A stretch of DNA of 64,000 nt. It comes from Ruegeria sp. EL01 (GTDB lineage Bacteria; Pseudomonadota; Alphaproteobacteria; Rhodobacterales; Rhodobacteraceae). Below the pieces are notes generated by a model. It did not search any database. It was not told the DNA's origin and saw nothing but the letters and a program-made list of their open reading frames with translations. Within the stretch, counting starts at the first letter, position 1, and every line of letters starts with the position of its first letter. The translations under genes were made by a program, and so were the position numbers. The stretch covers positions 186,001-250,000 of the forward strand of contig NZ_OMPS01000046.1 in the NCBI RefSeq assembly GCF_900313035.1, read 5' to 3'. Shown piece by piece: positions 1 through 8,959 of the stretch.

Positions 1-363
1 CAACTGGCGCTGCGCGATGTGCTGGGCTTTGATCTGCCGCCTTGGGCGGCTGTGATCCCTGCCGGTGCCTTTGGTCTGTGGTTTGCCCGTGGCTTTGGCG
101 GTGTCTTTGCCCGCCTTCTGCCCAAGACCGAGACCGAGGCGATGTCCGAACGGATGCTGGCCCGTCGCCGGGGTGTCATCACCCAAGGCACTGCGTCACG
201 CGGTCGCCCGGCCGAGGTTCGAGTCATGGATCGCTTTGGTAATACCCATTACCTGCGCGCCGAGCCGCTGCAGGACAAGGATGCGCTGGATCAGGGCACA
301 GATGTGCTGGTTCTACGCGACCGACGGCGCGACCGGTTCGTTCTGGTCGGCTTATCAGACTAA
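1..363 (+). CDS. YqiJ-like OB-fold membrane protein, C-terminal part
   Basis: The reading frame is open from base 1, so the gene begins left of the window and only about 120 C-terminal residues are seen. The visible part has a short hydrophobic stretch (PPWAAVIPAGAFGLWF), a charged linker, and a small beta-rich domain (roughly residues 50-120) of the NfeD/YqiJ OB-fold type. A flotillin gene follows 34 bp downstream, which is the standard yqiJ-yqiK arrangement. YqiJ-like proteins are membrane partners of bacterial flotillins in membrane microdomains. The family assignment rests mostly on this neighbour. The start cannot be seen. Confidence 0.75.
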   Translation, partial: QLALRDVLGFDLPPWAAVIPAGAFGLWFARGFGGVFARLLPKTETEAMSERMLARRRGVITQGTASRGRPAEVRVMDRFGNTHYLRAEPLQDKDALDQGTDVLVLRDRRRDRFVLVGLSD

Positions 364-397
364 CCAAATTTCAAACCCCTAATCTGGAGGATATTGC

Positions 398-2068
398 ATG
401 GAACTTACATTCCTAGCTGTCACAGTTGTGACTATTTTAGCGGTGATCTTGTTCATTGGCCTTGTTCTTGGCCGTCTCTATCGACGTGCGACCCGCGAGG
501 TCAGCCTGGTGAAAACCGGCGCTGGCGGCAAGAAAGTCATCATGGATGGCGGTGTCATCATCGTGCCACTGCTGCACGAGGTCAGCCCGGTCAACATGAA
601 GACCTTGCGCCTAGAGGTACAGCGCAGCGACGAGGCCGCGCTGATTACCAAAGATCGGATGCGTGTGGACGTTGGCGTGGAATTCTATGTTTCGGTCATG
701 GCCACCGAAGAGGGTATCGCCCGCGCTGCCCAGACATTGGGTGATCGCACATTCGATGTCGAGCAACTGCGCGAGATGATCGAAGGCAAACTGATCGATG
801 GTCTGCGCGCTGTGGCCGCTCAGATGACCATGGACGGGTTGCATGAGAACCGCGCCGACTTTGTGCAAGAGGTGCAAAATGCAGTGTCCGAGGACCTGTT
901 GAAAAACGGCCTGTCGCTGGAATCCGTCTCGCTGACCGCGCTGGACCAGACGCCGTTCGAGGCTCTGGACGAGAACAACGCCTTTAACGCAGTTGGTATG
1001 CGTAAGCTGGCCGAGGTAATTGCAACCTCAAAGAAAGAGCGCGCGCAGATTGATGCGGATGCCGAGGTTGAAGTGCGCCGCGCTTCGATGGAAGCACAGC
1101 GCCAGAAGCTGTTGATCGAAAAGGATGAAGAGCAGGCACGCATCGAACAAACGCAAGTGGTCGAAACGCTGCGCGTTGCGCAGGAGGCCGAGATTGCTGC
1201 CCGGACCGAAGATTCGGTGCGTGAGACCGAACGCGCCCGCATCGCCCGTGAAGAGGCCATCCGTGCGGCTGAGATTGAGCGTGAACGTAAGATCCGCGAT
1301 GCCGAAATCTCGAAAGAGCGTGAGCTGGAAGTGGCGGAGCAGGAGCGTCAGATCATCATCGCGCAGAAATCCGAAGAAGAAAGCCGCGCGCGTGCCTCTG
1401 CCGATCTGGCCCGTGCTGAAGCAACCAAAGCGACCGAAGCAGTGGTCACCGCCCGTCAGGTCGCCGAAGCCGAACGCGAAAAGCAGATCGTTCTGATTGA
1501 GGCCATGCGTGAGGCTGAGCGTCAGGCAACCGCAATCCGCCTGGCCGCGCAGGCCGACAAAGAGGCCGCCGTTGACCGTGCCGAGGCCCGCCGAGAAGAG
1601 GCGCAGGCCGAAGCCGATGCGCTGAATATCCGCGCCGAGGCCAAGAAGAACGACATGTTGGCTGAGGCGGAAGGTAAGCGTGCGATCGTCGAGTCCGAAA
1701 ATGCTCTGTCAGTGGATCAGATTCGCATGAAGGTTGATCTGGCACGGATTGAAACCATGCCGTCGATCATTTCGGAAATGGTCAAACCTGCCGAGAAAAT
1801 CGACTCGATCAAGATTCATCAGGTCGGGGGCATCGGCGCTGCCAATGGGGGCGGCACGTCAGCAGGCGACAAGCCGGTGGTCAATCAAGCGCTTGACTCG
1901 ATCATGGGCATGGCCGTTCAGATGCCCGCGCTTAAGAAGCTTGGCGAGGAACTGGGTCTGTCGATGGAGAATGGAGTCAGCGGTGTTGTGAATGGCGCTC
2001 TTGAGCCGTCGGTAGACCAAGTGGACGATGTCGACGTGATCGAAGAAGAACCACAGACCGAACACTAA
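398..2068 (+). CDS. Flotillin family protein (YqiK type)
   Basis: A 556-residue protein close in length to E. coli YqiK. It has one N-terminal membrane segment (about residues 4-26), then an SPFH/PHB domain (about 30-200). A long Glu/Ala/Arg-rich coiled coil with repeated EAER-type heptads follows (about 215-440), then a flotillin C-terminal region and an acidic tail. Flotillins oligomerise at the inner membrane and organise lipid-protein microdomains. The start is supported by a GGAGG about 10 bases upstream of the ATG. It follows the YqiJ-like gene at 34 bp and is probably co-transcribed. A strong hairpin terminator lies just after the stop. Confidence 0.9.
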   Translation: MELTFLAVTVVTILAVILFIGLVLGRLYRRATREVSLVKTGAGGKKVIMDGGVIIVPLLHEVSPVNMKTLRLEVQRSDEAALITKDRMRVDVGVEFYVSVMATEEGIARAAQTLGDRTFDVEQLREMIEGKLIDGLRAVAAQMTMDGLHENRADFVQEVQNAVSEDLLKNGLSLESVSLTALDQTPFEALDENNAFNAVGMRKLAEVIATSKKERAQIDADAEVEVRRASMEAQRQKLLIEKDEEQARIEQTQVVETLRVAQEAEIAARTEDSVRETERARIAREEAIRAAEIERERKIRDAEISKERELEVAEQERQIIIAQKSEEESRARASADLARAEATKATEAVVTARQVAEAEREKQIVLIEAMREAERQATAIRLAAQADKEAAVDRAEARREEAQAEADALNIRAEAKKNDMLAEAEGKRAIVESENALSVDQIRMKVDLARIETMPSIISEMVKPAEKIDSIKIHQVGGIGAANGGGTSAGDKPVVNQALDSIMGMAVQMPALKKLGEELGLSMENGVSGVVNGALEPSVDQVDDVDVIEEEPQTEH

Positions 2069-2076
2069 AACGAAGT

Positions 2077-2109
2077 AAGGGCCGGGATATCCCGGCCCTT
2101 ACCGTTTTG
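2077..2109 (+). terminator. Rho-independent terminator after flotillin gene
   Basis: A perfect 10 bp inverted repeat (AAGGGCCGGG / CCCGGCCCTT) with a 4-base ATAT loop starts 9 bases after the flotillin stop codon and is followed by a short T-rich run (CCGTTTTGC). It should end the yqiJ-yqiK transcript. Confidence 0.85.
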
Positions 2110-2120
2110 CTTCGGGGTAT

Positions 2121-2470
2121 ATATCGCGTCGCACGCGTTACGCACCGCATTTGAAGCGGCCGGGCGTGATCTATCCTCAGTATGTTACGCTCACCCTTCT
2201 GCGAGAGCGGGACGGGTAAAACACAAATGATCTGGCGCAACAGTTGGGTATGGAAACAAGTACGATGACCCCTTTGGTCAAACGGTTGGAAATCGTGGGA
2301 TGCGTCACCAGAACCTGCAGCCAGACGGACCGGCGCGCCGTTGACGTTACATTGAAAAAGCCGGGGTGTTGATTGGGAATGAAGGACCTAAAATAACCGC
2401 CTGCATGATCGAAGACACTGGGTTGGACCGGGCAGAGCTAATGAACTGCAAGGCGCGCTACTTCGGATGA
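2121..2470 (+). pseudogene. Decayed MarR/OhrR-type regulator
   Basis: Reading the plus strand from 2121 gives residues like the start of an OhrR-type MarR protein (TRYAPHL...GVIYPQYVTLTLLRERDG). An in-frame TAA follows at 2217, and the same frame continues into a clear winged-helix segment (DLAQQLGMETSTMTPLVKRL, then VTR...QTDRRAVDVTLKKPG). Near 2364 the frame shifts by one, and the C-terminal part (ITACMIEDTGLDRAELMNCKARYFG) follows to a stop at 2468. One nonsense codon, one frameshift and no credible start mean it is dead. It once would have been a small DNA-binding repressor, perhaps peroxide-sensing. It explains most of the 420 bp between the flotillin and MFS genes. Confidence 0.7.
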
Positions 2471-2489
2471 GCGACGGGCTCCAAAGGGT

Positions 2490-3716
2490 CTAATCGTTTC
2501 CTTCGCGCGACCGTTTCAGCAGGCGACCAATGGTGAAGGACGTGCGGGGTGCATAGACATAGTTGGTGCGTTCATCCGGTGTCGGACGCGACCGCATTCG
2601 TGCCAGACCGAATATGATCAGACCCAGGTGACCAATCGCGACAAAGGCGAACAGGGCGCCGGGGCCAAATTGCTGAATCAGGTTCGATGTAACGTAGGGC
2701 GATGCGATTGCGCCCAGAGCAAACCAGAACATTAATGCAGCAGCAAGCTCGACACGTTCTTCGGTGGTGGCAAAGTCGTTGGCATGCGCGGATGAAACCG
2801 AGAATATCGGAAACGTAGTTAACCCGAAGAACCCAGCGGCCAACATGACGCCCAATGTGCCTGTATTGCTGGCGGCCATGGTGATGCCGCTGCTCAGAAC
2901 TGCAGCCGCGGACAACCAGATCAGAACCCAGCGCCGGTCGTATTTATCCGCCAGCCAGCCGACAGGGTATTGAGCCAAAGCGCCCCCCAGAACGAACGAG
3001 GCGAGGAAGAATGCAATCTGGTCCACGCCCAACCCGACCGCTTGGCCGTAGACTGGACCAACCATGCGAAAAGATGCGGAACTGAGCGCGGCCACGATAA
3101 CACCCGCGACAGCCAATGGTGAGCTGCGCCAGGCCAATCTGGGCCGCAGACGCGGTGCATCTGGGGTTTTGGGCTGACTGGCACGGGTAAGGGTCAGCGG
3201 CAGCAGCGAGGCACAACACAGGATCGCTAGCAGGTTATATGAGACATAAGAGGCCGGCGGCAAAACGGCGATGATCAGCTGCGCGCTCAGCGACGCCCCC
3301 AGATCCGCAATGCGATAGGTGCCCATCGCTCGGCCGCGGGTTTCGTTGGTGACCTTGGCATTCAGCCAGGCTTCAATCACTGTGTAGCACCCGGCGACAC
3401 AGGTGCCCGAGGCGATCCGCAGAACGGCCCAGATATACGGATTCTCGGTTAGGGTATGGCCCAGTAACCCCATTGCACCAAGGGCGGTACAGACGGCAAA
3501 CGCTCGCGAATGCCCGACACTGCCCATCAGGCGAGGCGCCCACCAGCAGCCGACGAAGAACCCGATGAAGTGGGCGGACCCCAGCAGACCGATTTGCTCG
3601 GTAGTGAAGTCCAGCGTCAGACCAGAGATGGCGTCCAATGGGCCAACGCCGCCTGTCGAGAGCTGCAGCAGAATGACGGAAAGAAAAAGGGCGGCAAAAG
3701 AAATGATCGTGCGCAT
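2490..3716 (-). CDS. MFS transporter (YcaD-like)
   Basis: A 408-residue protein with about 12 hydrophobic segments and the major-facilitator layout. The first half carries RGRAMGTYRIADLGASLSAQ and the second half GWLADKYDRRWVL, the conserved loop between helices 8 and 9. The N-terminus (LSTGGVGPLDAISGLTLDF...IGLLGSAHFIGFFVGC) resembles the YcaD/YfkF group of inner-membrane transporters. Substrate is unknown. It stands alone between the decayed MarR gene and a convergent-to-same-strand YceI gene. Nothing in the sequence shows regulation. Confidence 0.85.
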   Translation of the reverse strand: MRTIISFAALFLSVILLQLSTGGVGPLDAISGLTLDFTTEQIGLLGSAHFIGFFVGCWWAPRLMGSVGHSRAFAVCTALGAMGLLGHTLTENPYIWAVLRIASGTCVAGCYTVIEAWLNAKVTNETRGRAMGTYRIADLGASLSAQLIIAVLPPASYVSYNLLAILCCASLLPLTLTRASQPKTPDAPRLRPRLAWRSSPLAVAGVIVAALSSASFRMVGPVYGQAVGLGVDQIAFFLASFVLGGALAQYPVGWLADKYDRRWVLIWLSAAAVLSSGITMAASNTGTLGVMLAAGFFGLTTFPIFSVSSAHANDFATTEERVELAAALMFWFALGAIASPYVTSNLIQQFGPGALFAFVAIGHLGLIIFGLARMRSRPTPDERTNYVYAPRTSFTIGRLLKRSREGND

Positions 3717-3796
3717 AGTGGCCCCAGATTGGCGGCACCATCATAAGATGCGCGCATCTATTCGACTCAATGACGTCGTTTTTTACCCATTTGGCA

Positions 3797-4393
3797 TCAC
3801 GTTACACGCATGATTTCAGCGTGAATGTCCAGACCTACGGTTTCCTGAACCAGGTCAGGGTATCCCGACGCGCCAAAGTCGTGGCGATTCAGCCCCCCTG
3901 TCAGGCGGATAGACAAACGATCAAGGTCATCCTCGGAACTACCCGCCTGTCGGTACAGATTGGCGTTCAACGTGATCGGCCGAGTTACGCCGCGCACGGT
4001 CAGGTTTCCTGTGATGCGGGCGCCATCCGATATCCGTCCGGCCGTACCCAGTTGCACATTTGTCGAGGAAAATCTGATAGTTGGGTGTTCCTTTGCATTC
4101 AGCACACCGGGACTGAGCATGGGTGTTCTTGCAAAAGGCAATCGGGTTTTTGCCTTGGCCACATCCAGGACCACGTCGACCTCGCTGTTTTGCAAGCGGC
4201 TTGTGTCGATCTGAACGTCAGCAGAGCGGATTGGCATGGATCCTGTTTGCGCGATCCCTGAGAGATCAAACATGAAGCTGACTTGGGTGCCGTCCGGAGA
4301 AAGGGCGTACGGTTTTCGCGCGGCAAGTGCGGGGTTGCTGAAGGGCAGGGCAAAAAGCCCTGCGAGAACGCCGCGACGCGAAAGGGTTGTCAT
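3797..4393 (-). CDS. YceI family periplasmic protein
   Basis: A 198-residue protein with an N-terminal export signal (MTTLSRRGVLAGLFALPFS, cleavage probably after ALAA). The twin arginines suggest Tat export, but the signal is short enough for Sec too. The mature part is a YceI-type beta-barrel lipocalin-like fold: the order FMFDLSGIAQTGSMPI, then KEHPTIRFSS, ITGNLTVRGVTRPITL and the closing GLDIHAEIM matches the family. YceI proteins bind amphiphiles such as isoprenoids in the periplasm. Its ATG overlaps the stop of the upstream MFS gene by four bases, so the two are translationally coupled. Confidence 0.88.
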   Translation of the reverse strand: MTTLSRRGVLAGLFALPFSNPALAARKPYALSPDGTQVSFMFDLSGIAQTGSMPIRSADVQIDTSRLQNSEVDVVLDVAKAKTRLPFARTPMLSPGVLNAKEHPTIRFSSTNVQLGTAGRISDGARITGNLTVRGVTRPITLNANLYRQAGSSEDDLDRLSIRLTGGLNRHDFGASGYPDLVQETVGLDIHAEIMRVT

Positions 4394-5604
4394 GCGATTG
4401 CCTCTTGTCTGCGGGGCCGAGACCTTTTGAGAAGCATCACGATGATGGCAATGTTAAGGCCGTTCCATAAAATCCCGTTCACGAATGCCAATTGATAGTT
4501 ACCGGTGACGTCGTAGATCCACCCCGACATCCATCCGCCTAGTGCCATGCCCAGAATGGTCATCATCATGACAAAACCCACGCGTGCTCCGGCTTCTTGC
4601 GGTGGCATGTATTCACGGACCACCAGCGCATAGCTTGGCACGATTCCGCCCTGTGCCAGCCCAAACAGCATGCTGACGACATAAAGTGAGACCATCCCAT
4701 CGTAAGGCAGGAACAGGAACAGGGCGATGCATTGCAAGATCGACCCGATCAGAAGTGTATGGACGCCGCCCAGCTGGTCGGCCACGAGACCGGAAATGAT
4801 GCGGCTCACCACGCCGCCCAGCAACATCAGAGACAGCATCTCAGCTCCGACAGCGGGGCCATAGCCAAGACCGACGCAGTAGGACACGATGTGAACCTGC
4901 GGCATCGACATCGCCACGCAGCACCCGATGCCTGCCAGTCCAAGAATGTATTGCAGCGCCCGCGGTGAGACCCCGACACTGCGCGCATTGATCTTTGCGG
5001 TGGCTGCGGCAGTGCTGTGCGCCTCGATCGGGACCTGACGGTGCAGCAGCAGGGACAAGGGAATGACGACAACCAGCGTCAGCGCTGCCAGTGTCAGATA
5101 GACCTGTTGCCAGCCGTCCCGCGCCAGAATACCTGACATCATCGTGGGCCAGATCGCCCCGGACAGATAATTGCCGCTGGCCACCAGCGCCACGGCGATC
5201 CCACGCCTGCGCATGAACCAGTGTGAGATATCGGCAATCAGGGGGCCAAAGCCGACCGAAGTGCCCAATCCCAACAGCAAATGCGCGACGGAAAGCAGGG
5301 CTATGTTAGGTGCCAGAGTTGCCAGCAGGTAGCTGATCGCGCTCAGTATCGATGCGCCTATCAATGCTTTCGTCACGCCCAGCCGGTCCACCAACTGCCC
5401 CAACCACATATTGCCCAGGGCAAAGCCGATCATGGCGAGCGTATAGGGCATTGACGCCTCGGCCCGTCCGGCACCAAATTGTGTTTCGACAGCGGGCATG
5501 ACCACGATCACCGCCCACATGCCGACATTCGCCACGGCTGCGATGGCGAGCGTGATCAGAAGGCGAAGCCAGGAATAACGGCTGTCATGGATCGGATGGC
5601 TCAT
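4390..5604 (-). CDS. MFS transporter (monocarboxylate/OFA-like)
   Basis: A 404-residue transporter with about 12 membrane segments. Features include LGQLVDRLGVTKALIGASIL (loop 2-3), GPLIADISHWFMRRRGIAVALVAS and LVADQLGGVHTLLIGSI, the pattern of oxalate/formate and monocarboxylate MFS transporters. Its substrate cannot be told from sequence. It is first in a two-gene unit with the YceI gene (4-base ATGA overlap). That pairing suggests the cargo or its stress involves a hydrophobic or periplasm-exposed compound, which is inference only. Confidence 0.82.
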   Translation of the reverse strand: MSHPIHDSRYSWLRLLITLAIAAVANVGMWAVIVVMPAVETQFGAGRAEASMPYTLAMIGFALGNMWLGQLVDRLGVTKALIGASILSAISYLLATLAPNIALLSVAHLLLGLGTSVGFGPLIADISHWFMRRRGIAVALVASGNYLSGAIWPTMMSGILARDGWQQVYLTLAALTLVVVIPLSLLLHRQVPIEAHSTAAATAKINARSVGVSPRALQYILGLAGIGCCVAMSMPQVHIVSYCVGLGYGPAVGAEMLSLMLLGGVVSRIISGLVADQLGGVHTLLIGSILQCIALFLFLPYDGMVSLYVVSMLFGLAQGGIVPSYALVVREYMPPQEAGARVGFVMMMTILGMALGGWMSGWIYDVTGNYQLAFVNGILWNGLNIAIIVMLLKRSRPRRQEAIA

Positions 5605-5758
5605 GCCGCGACGCTAGGGTGCGGGCCGGGCTTTGACCAGTCACAAGTTGCGTGATCTTCGTGCTTTCACGCAGGGGTTTCTTATGATCCAATTCGCTGC
5701 CACGTGCCAGCGCATCGGCACCAGACTGGCCAGCCACATGGCATAGCTGCAAGAGCGT

Positions 5759-6340
5759 TCAGCGTGACAGGATTAACTTACCATCGGCGAACTGAATGTT
5801 GGAAAAACGGTGCAGGTAATCCATGCCGAGCAACGACTTGTCTAAGTCACCTTCGTTGATCCAGGCTGAGACACCGTTGTCCCGGATCGGTCCCAGCGCG
5901 AGACTATCCAATCGTACGGGGGCTGTCCGCACCACACCGTTCGCGGTCGACGCGCGGCCCAGATAGTTCAACTGGTTCAGATCAATACCAACGCGCTTGG
6001 CGTCCTGCGCGTTCAGAACAATCTGACTCGCGCCGGTGTCGACCAGAAAGGTGATGGGCTCTCCATTCACCAACATCTGCAGATAATAATGCCCGTCAAA
6101 GGCGCGCGGAACTTCGATGGTGTTGCCGGACACCGCCATCTGAGGCGTTGCGCCAACGGTAGAGCGAATATCGTCCCAAAGACCTACCAGGGCGATGACG
6201 CCAACGAAAATGAACACCCAGGCCATAACCTGCTGCAGGGTCTTGCCCAACGGCTGCCGATTGTGGGTGAAGAACCACATCAGCAAGGCCGCACCCAGCA
6301 AGACCAGATAGGTCAAACGCCCGATTTCATAACCATCCAT
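5759..6340 (-). CDS. Retropepsin-like aspartic protease, membrane anchored
   Basis: A 193-residue protein with two N-terminal membrane segments (about residues 10-24 and 38-55) and a C-terminal clan AA aspartic-protease domain. The catalytic motif FLVDTGAS is present (Asp101), followed by the second-strand region and a conserved LLGMDYL near residue 170. This is the TIGR02281-like architecture common in alphaproteobacteria. Such single-domain proteases act as dimers, and this one would face the periplasm. Its target is unknown. It sits 43 bp from the MarC gene on the same strand. Confidence 0.85.
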   Translation of the reverse strand: MDGYEIGRLTYLVLLGAALLMWFFTHNRQPLGKTLQQVMAWVFIFVGVIALVGLWDDIRSTVGATPQMAVSGNTIEVPRAFDGHYYLQMLVNGEPITFLVDTGASQIVLNAQDAKRVGIDLNQLNYLGRASTANGVVRTAPVRLDSLALGPIRDNGVSAWINEGDLDKSLLGMDYLHRFSNIQFADGKLILSR

Positions 6341-6382
6341 ACCGTCACCCGGAAAAAGTCATCTTCATATTGATATGGGGCC

Positions 6383-7003
6383 TCAGGACGCAAAGCCAAA
6401 GGCCTTGAGACCATCCAGGATGAACTGAACCGAAAGGGCGGCCAGCAGCATTCCAAGCAGACGCGTCAGGACGTTCAGACCGGTTTTGCCCAACAGCCGT
6501 GCGACTGCGCCCGAGGTAAGATAGGTCACAAACACCATCGCGACCACGATGAGCATCATGCCGATGACCACGGCCAGCCCTTCGATGCCCGGTTGCTGGC
6601 CGGCAAGAAGGATCATCGTCGCAATTGCCCCGGGCCCGGCAATCAATGGGATGCCAAGCGGAAATACCGATGGGTCGGGGTGCTCTTCTTCTTCGGCGCT
6701 GTTTTCGCGACGTTTGGTGCGACGTTCAAACAACATGTCCAATGCCGTGAGGAACAGCAGAACACCACCTGCCACGCGAAACGCTTCCATCGAGATGCCG
6801 ACAAAGCCCAACACAGCCTCGCCGAAGGCAGCGAACATGGCCAGAATGCCCGCTGCAGTCAGGCACGCCCGGACAGCGATTGCGCGCCGCATGCTCTTGT
6901 CCATGCCCTGCGTCAACGCCACAAAGATCGGCGTCTGCGCCGGAGGGTCGATCACCACCACGAGTGTGGTGAATGACGTAATCAGAAATGCCGCGTCGAT
7001 CAT
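6383..7003 (-). CDS. MarC family integral membrane protein
   Basis: Six hydrophobic segments and the MarC signatures FTTLVVVIDPPAQTPIFVALT at the N-terminus and PLGIPLIAGPGAIATMILL in the middle. I chose the ATG at 7003 (206 residues). It overlaps the stop codon of the upstream ABC-F gene in an ATGA, whereas the frame open further upstream adds 15 residues not typical of the family. MarC proteins are widespread and of unproven function; the early link to multiple antibiotic resistance is not supported. Translation is coupled to the ABC-F gene. Confidence 0.88.
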   Translation of the reverse strand: MIDAAFLITSFTTLVVVIDPPAQTPIFVALTQGMDKSMRRAIAVRACLTAAGILAMFAAFGEAVLGFVGISMEAFRVAGGVLLFLTALDMLFERRTKRRENSAEEEEHPDPSVFPLGIPLIAGPGAIATMILLAGQQPGIEGLAVVIGMMLIVVAMVFVTYLTSGAVARLLGKTGLNVLTRLLGMLLAALSVQFILDGLKAFGFAS

Positions 7004-8853
7004 GCTGCCGCCTCGGCCCGTTCCAAACGTTCTGCGGCCTTCACCCACAATGCCTCGGCCTTTTTCATGGCTTCAACCACTTCGGCAAACTTCCGATTCC
7101 ATACTTCCAGATCGTTGACACGATCATCTTCATAAAGCGTCGGCTCTGCCAGCTTGGCCGACAATTTATCATGCATGTTGGTCAGCTTCTCGATCCGGTC
7201 TTCGCATTTCCGCAAATCTGCGCGCAATGCCAGCACGGTATCACGCGAGGACCGCTTGGGTTTGGTCGTCAGCGGCTTGTCTTTGACAGGTTTGTCACGG
7301 CCCAGCAGCAGCGCGCGATAGGCTTCAAGATCACCCTCAAACGACTTCACTGTGCCATCTGACACCAGCCACAGATGATCGGCGACCAATCCAAGCAAAT
7401 GCATGTCGTGGCTGACCAGGATAACTGCGCCAGAATAGGCAGTCAGGGCTTCGACCAGCGCTTCGCGGCTTTCGATGTCCAGGTGGTTGGTTGGTTCGTC
7501 AAGGATCAACATATGCGGAGCGTCGATCGTCGCGATCAGCAGCGACAAACGTGCCTTTTGGCCACCCGACAGGCGGCCAACTTTGGTCACGGCCTGATCG
7601 GCCCCAAGGCCAAACCCGGCCAGACGCGACCGCCACCTACCGGGCGCTTCGTCCGGTCGCAGGCGGCGCAGGTGGTCTAGCGGTGTTTCGTCCACATGCA
7701 GCTCATCCACCTGATGCTGCGCGAAATAGCCGATACGCAGTTTATTGCTGCGGGTCATCTTGCCCGCCATCAGGGGCAGGCGATCCGACAGCAGTTTCGA
7801 CAGGGTCGATTTGCCTTGCCCGTTTTTGCCCAACAGCGCGATGCGGTCATCCTGATCGATACGCAGGTTCAATTGGCGCAGCACCTCGGTGTCGCCATAC
7901 CCCGTTACACCGCCCTCCAATTGGATGATCGGCGGAGACAACTCCTCAGGCTCGGGGAAGGAAAACGCCCGCAAGGCAGCCTCTTGCGGGGTCGCGACCA
8001 GTTGAATGCGTTCGATCATCTTCAGCCGCGATTGGGCCTGCACCGCTTTGGAAGCTTTGTACCGAAATCGATCCACAAAGCTTTGCAAATGGGCGATACG
8101 CGCCTTGGATTTTACATTCTCGGATTCCGCCTGCGCCAGTCGTTCGGCGCGGCGTTCGGCGAATTTATCATAGGGTACCGCGTAGTAGGTCAGCTTGCGG
8201 TCTTCCAGATGCAGGATCGACCCGACGGCACGGTTCAGCAAGCCGCGGTCGTGGCTGATGATGATCACCGTATGGGGATATTTCGCCAAATAGCTTTCCA
8301 GCCACAGGGCGCCTTCCAGATCCAGATAGTTGGTCGGTTCGTCCAGCAGCAACAGATCGGGTTGCGAGAAAAGTACCGCCGCTAATGCAACACGCATCCG
8401 CCAGCCGCCCGAAAAATCCGAGCAGGGTTTCAGTTGGTCTTGGTCATCGAAACCAAGACCTTTGAGGATCGATGCTGCGCGCGCCTCAGCCGACCAGGCG
8501 TCGATATCGACCAGACGGGTTTGGATTTCGGCGATGCGGTCGGGATCGGTCGCGCTGTCCGCTTCTGCCATTAGGGCGCTGCGCTCGGTATCCGCGGCCA
8601 GAACCGTGTTGATCAGTGAAACGTCGGATGAGGGCACCTCTTGCGCCACGCCACCAATTCGCGCGCGACGAGGCAGTGAGATATTGCCTGATTCCAGCGC
8701 CAATTCACCTCTGATCAGGCGAAACAGTGTGGTTTTTCCGGTGCCATTCCGCCCCACAAGCCCAACCTTATGGCCATCGGGAATAGTTGCGTTAGCCCCA
8801 TCAATCAGGGGGCGGCCTTCGACGGCATAAGTGATGTTTTCGATCCGTAACAT
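7000..8853 (-). CDS. ABC-F family ATPase (Uup/YheS-like)
   Basis: A 617-residue soluble protein with two ATPase cassettes and no membrane segments. Walker A motifs are GRNGTGKTTL (about 36-45) and GKNGQGKSTL (about 340). The signature motifs are FSGGWRMR and LSGGQKAR, and each half has an LLLDEPTNYLD / LILDEPTNHLD Walker B. A charged linker lies between the cassettes and a C-terminal coiled coil follows (about 540-615). ABC-F proteins act on ribosomes, often resolving stalled elongation, and are not transporters. The C-terminal coiled coil fits the YheS/Uup side of the family. It heads a unit with marC. Confidence 0.9.
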   Translation of the reverse strand: MLRIENITYAVEGRPLIDGANATIPDGHKVGLVGRNGTGKTTLFRLIRGELALESGNISLPRRARIGGVAQEVPSSDVSLINTVLAADTERSALMAEADSATDPDRIAEIQTRLVDIDAWSAEARAASILKGLGFDDQDQLKPCSDFSGGWRMRVALAAVLFSQPDLLLLDEPTNYLDLEGALWLESYLAKYPHTVIIISHDRGLLNRAVGSILHLEDRKLTYYAVPYDKFAERRAERLAQAESENVKSKARIAHLQSFVDRFRYKASKAVQAQSRLKMIERIQLVATPQEAALRAFSFPEPEELSPPIIQLEGGVTGYGDTEVLRQLNLRIDQDDRIALLGKNGQGKSTLSKLLSDRLPLMAGKMTRSNKLRIGYFAQHQVDELHVDETPLDHLRRLRPDEAPGRWRSRLAGFGLGADQAVTKVGRLSGGQKARLSLLIATIDAPHMLILDEPTNHLDIESREALVEALTAYSGAVILVSHDMHLLGLVADHLWLVSDGTVKSFEGDLEAYRALLLGRDKPVKDKPLTTKPKRSSRDTVLALRADLRKCEDRIEKLTNMHDKLSAKLAEPTLYEDDRVNDLEVWNRKFAEVVEAMKKAEALWVKAAERLERAEAAA

Positions 8854-8959
8854 GCGCCGCTCTTAGCAGAGCGTTGATGGCACCGCCAGAGCCTGCCATG
8901 TTCAAGGCGCAGGGGATGTGTTAGCGCTGTGTCGGTTGGCATTTTACAACGGTTTTATC

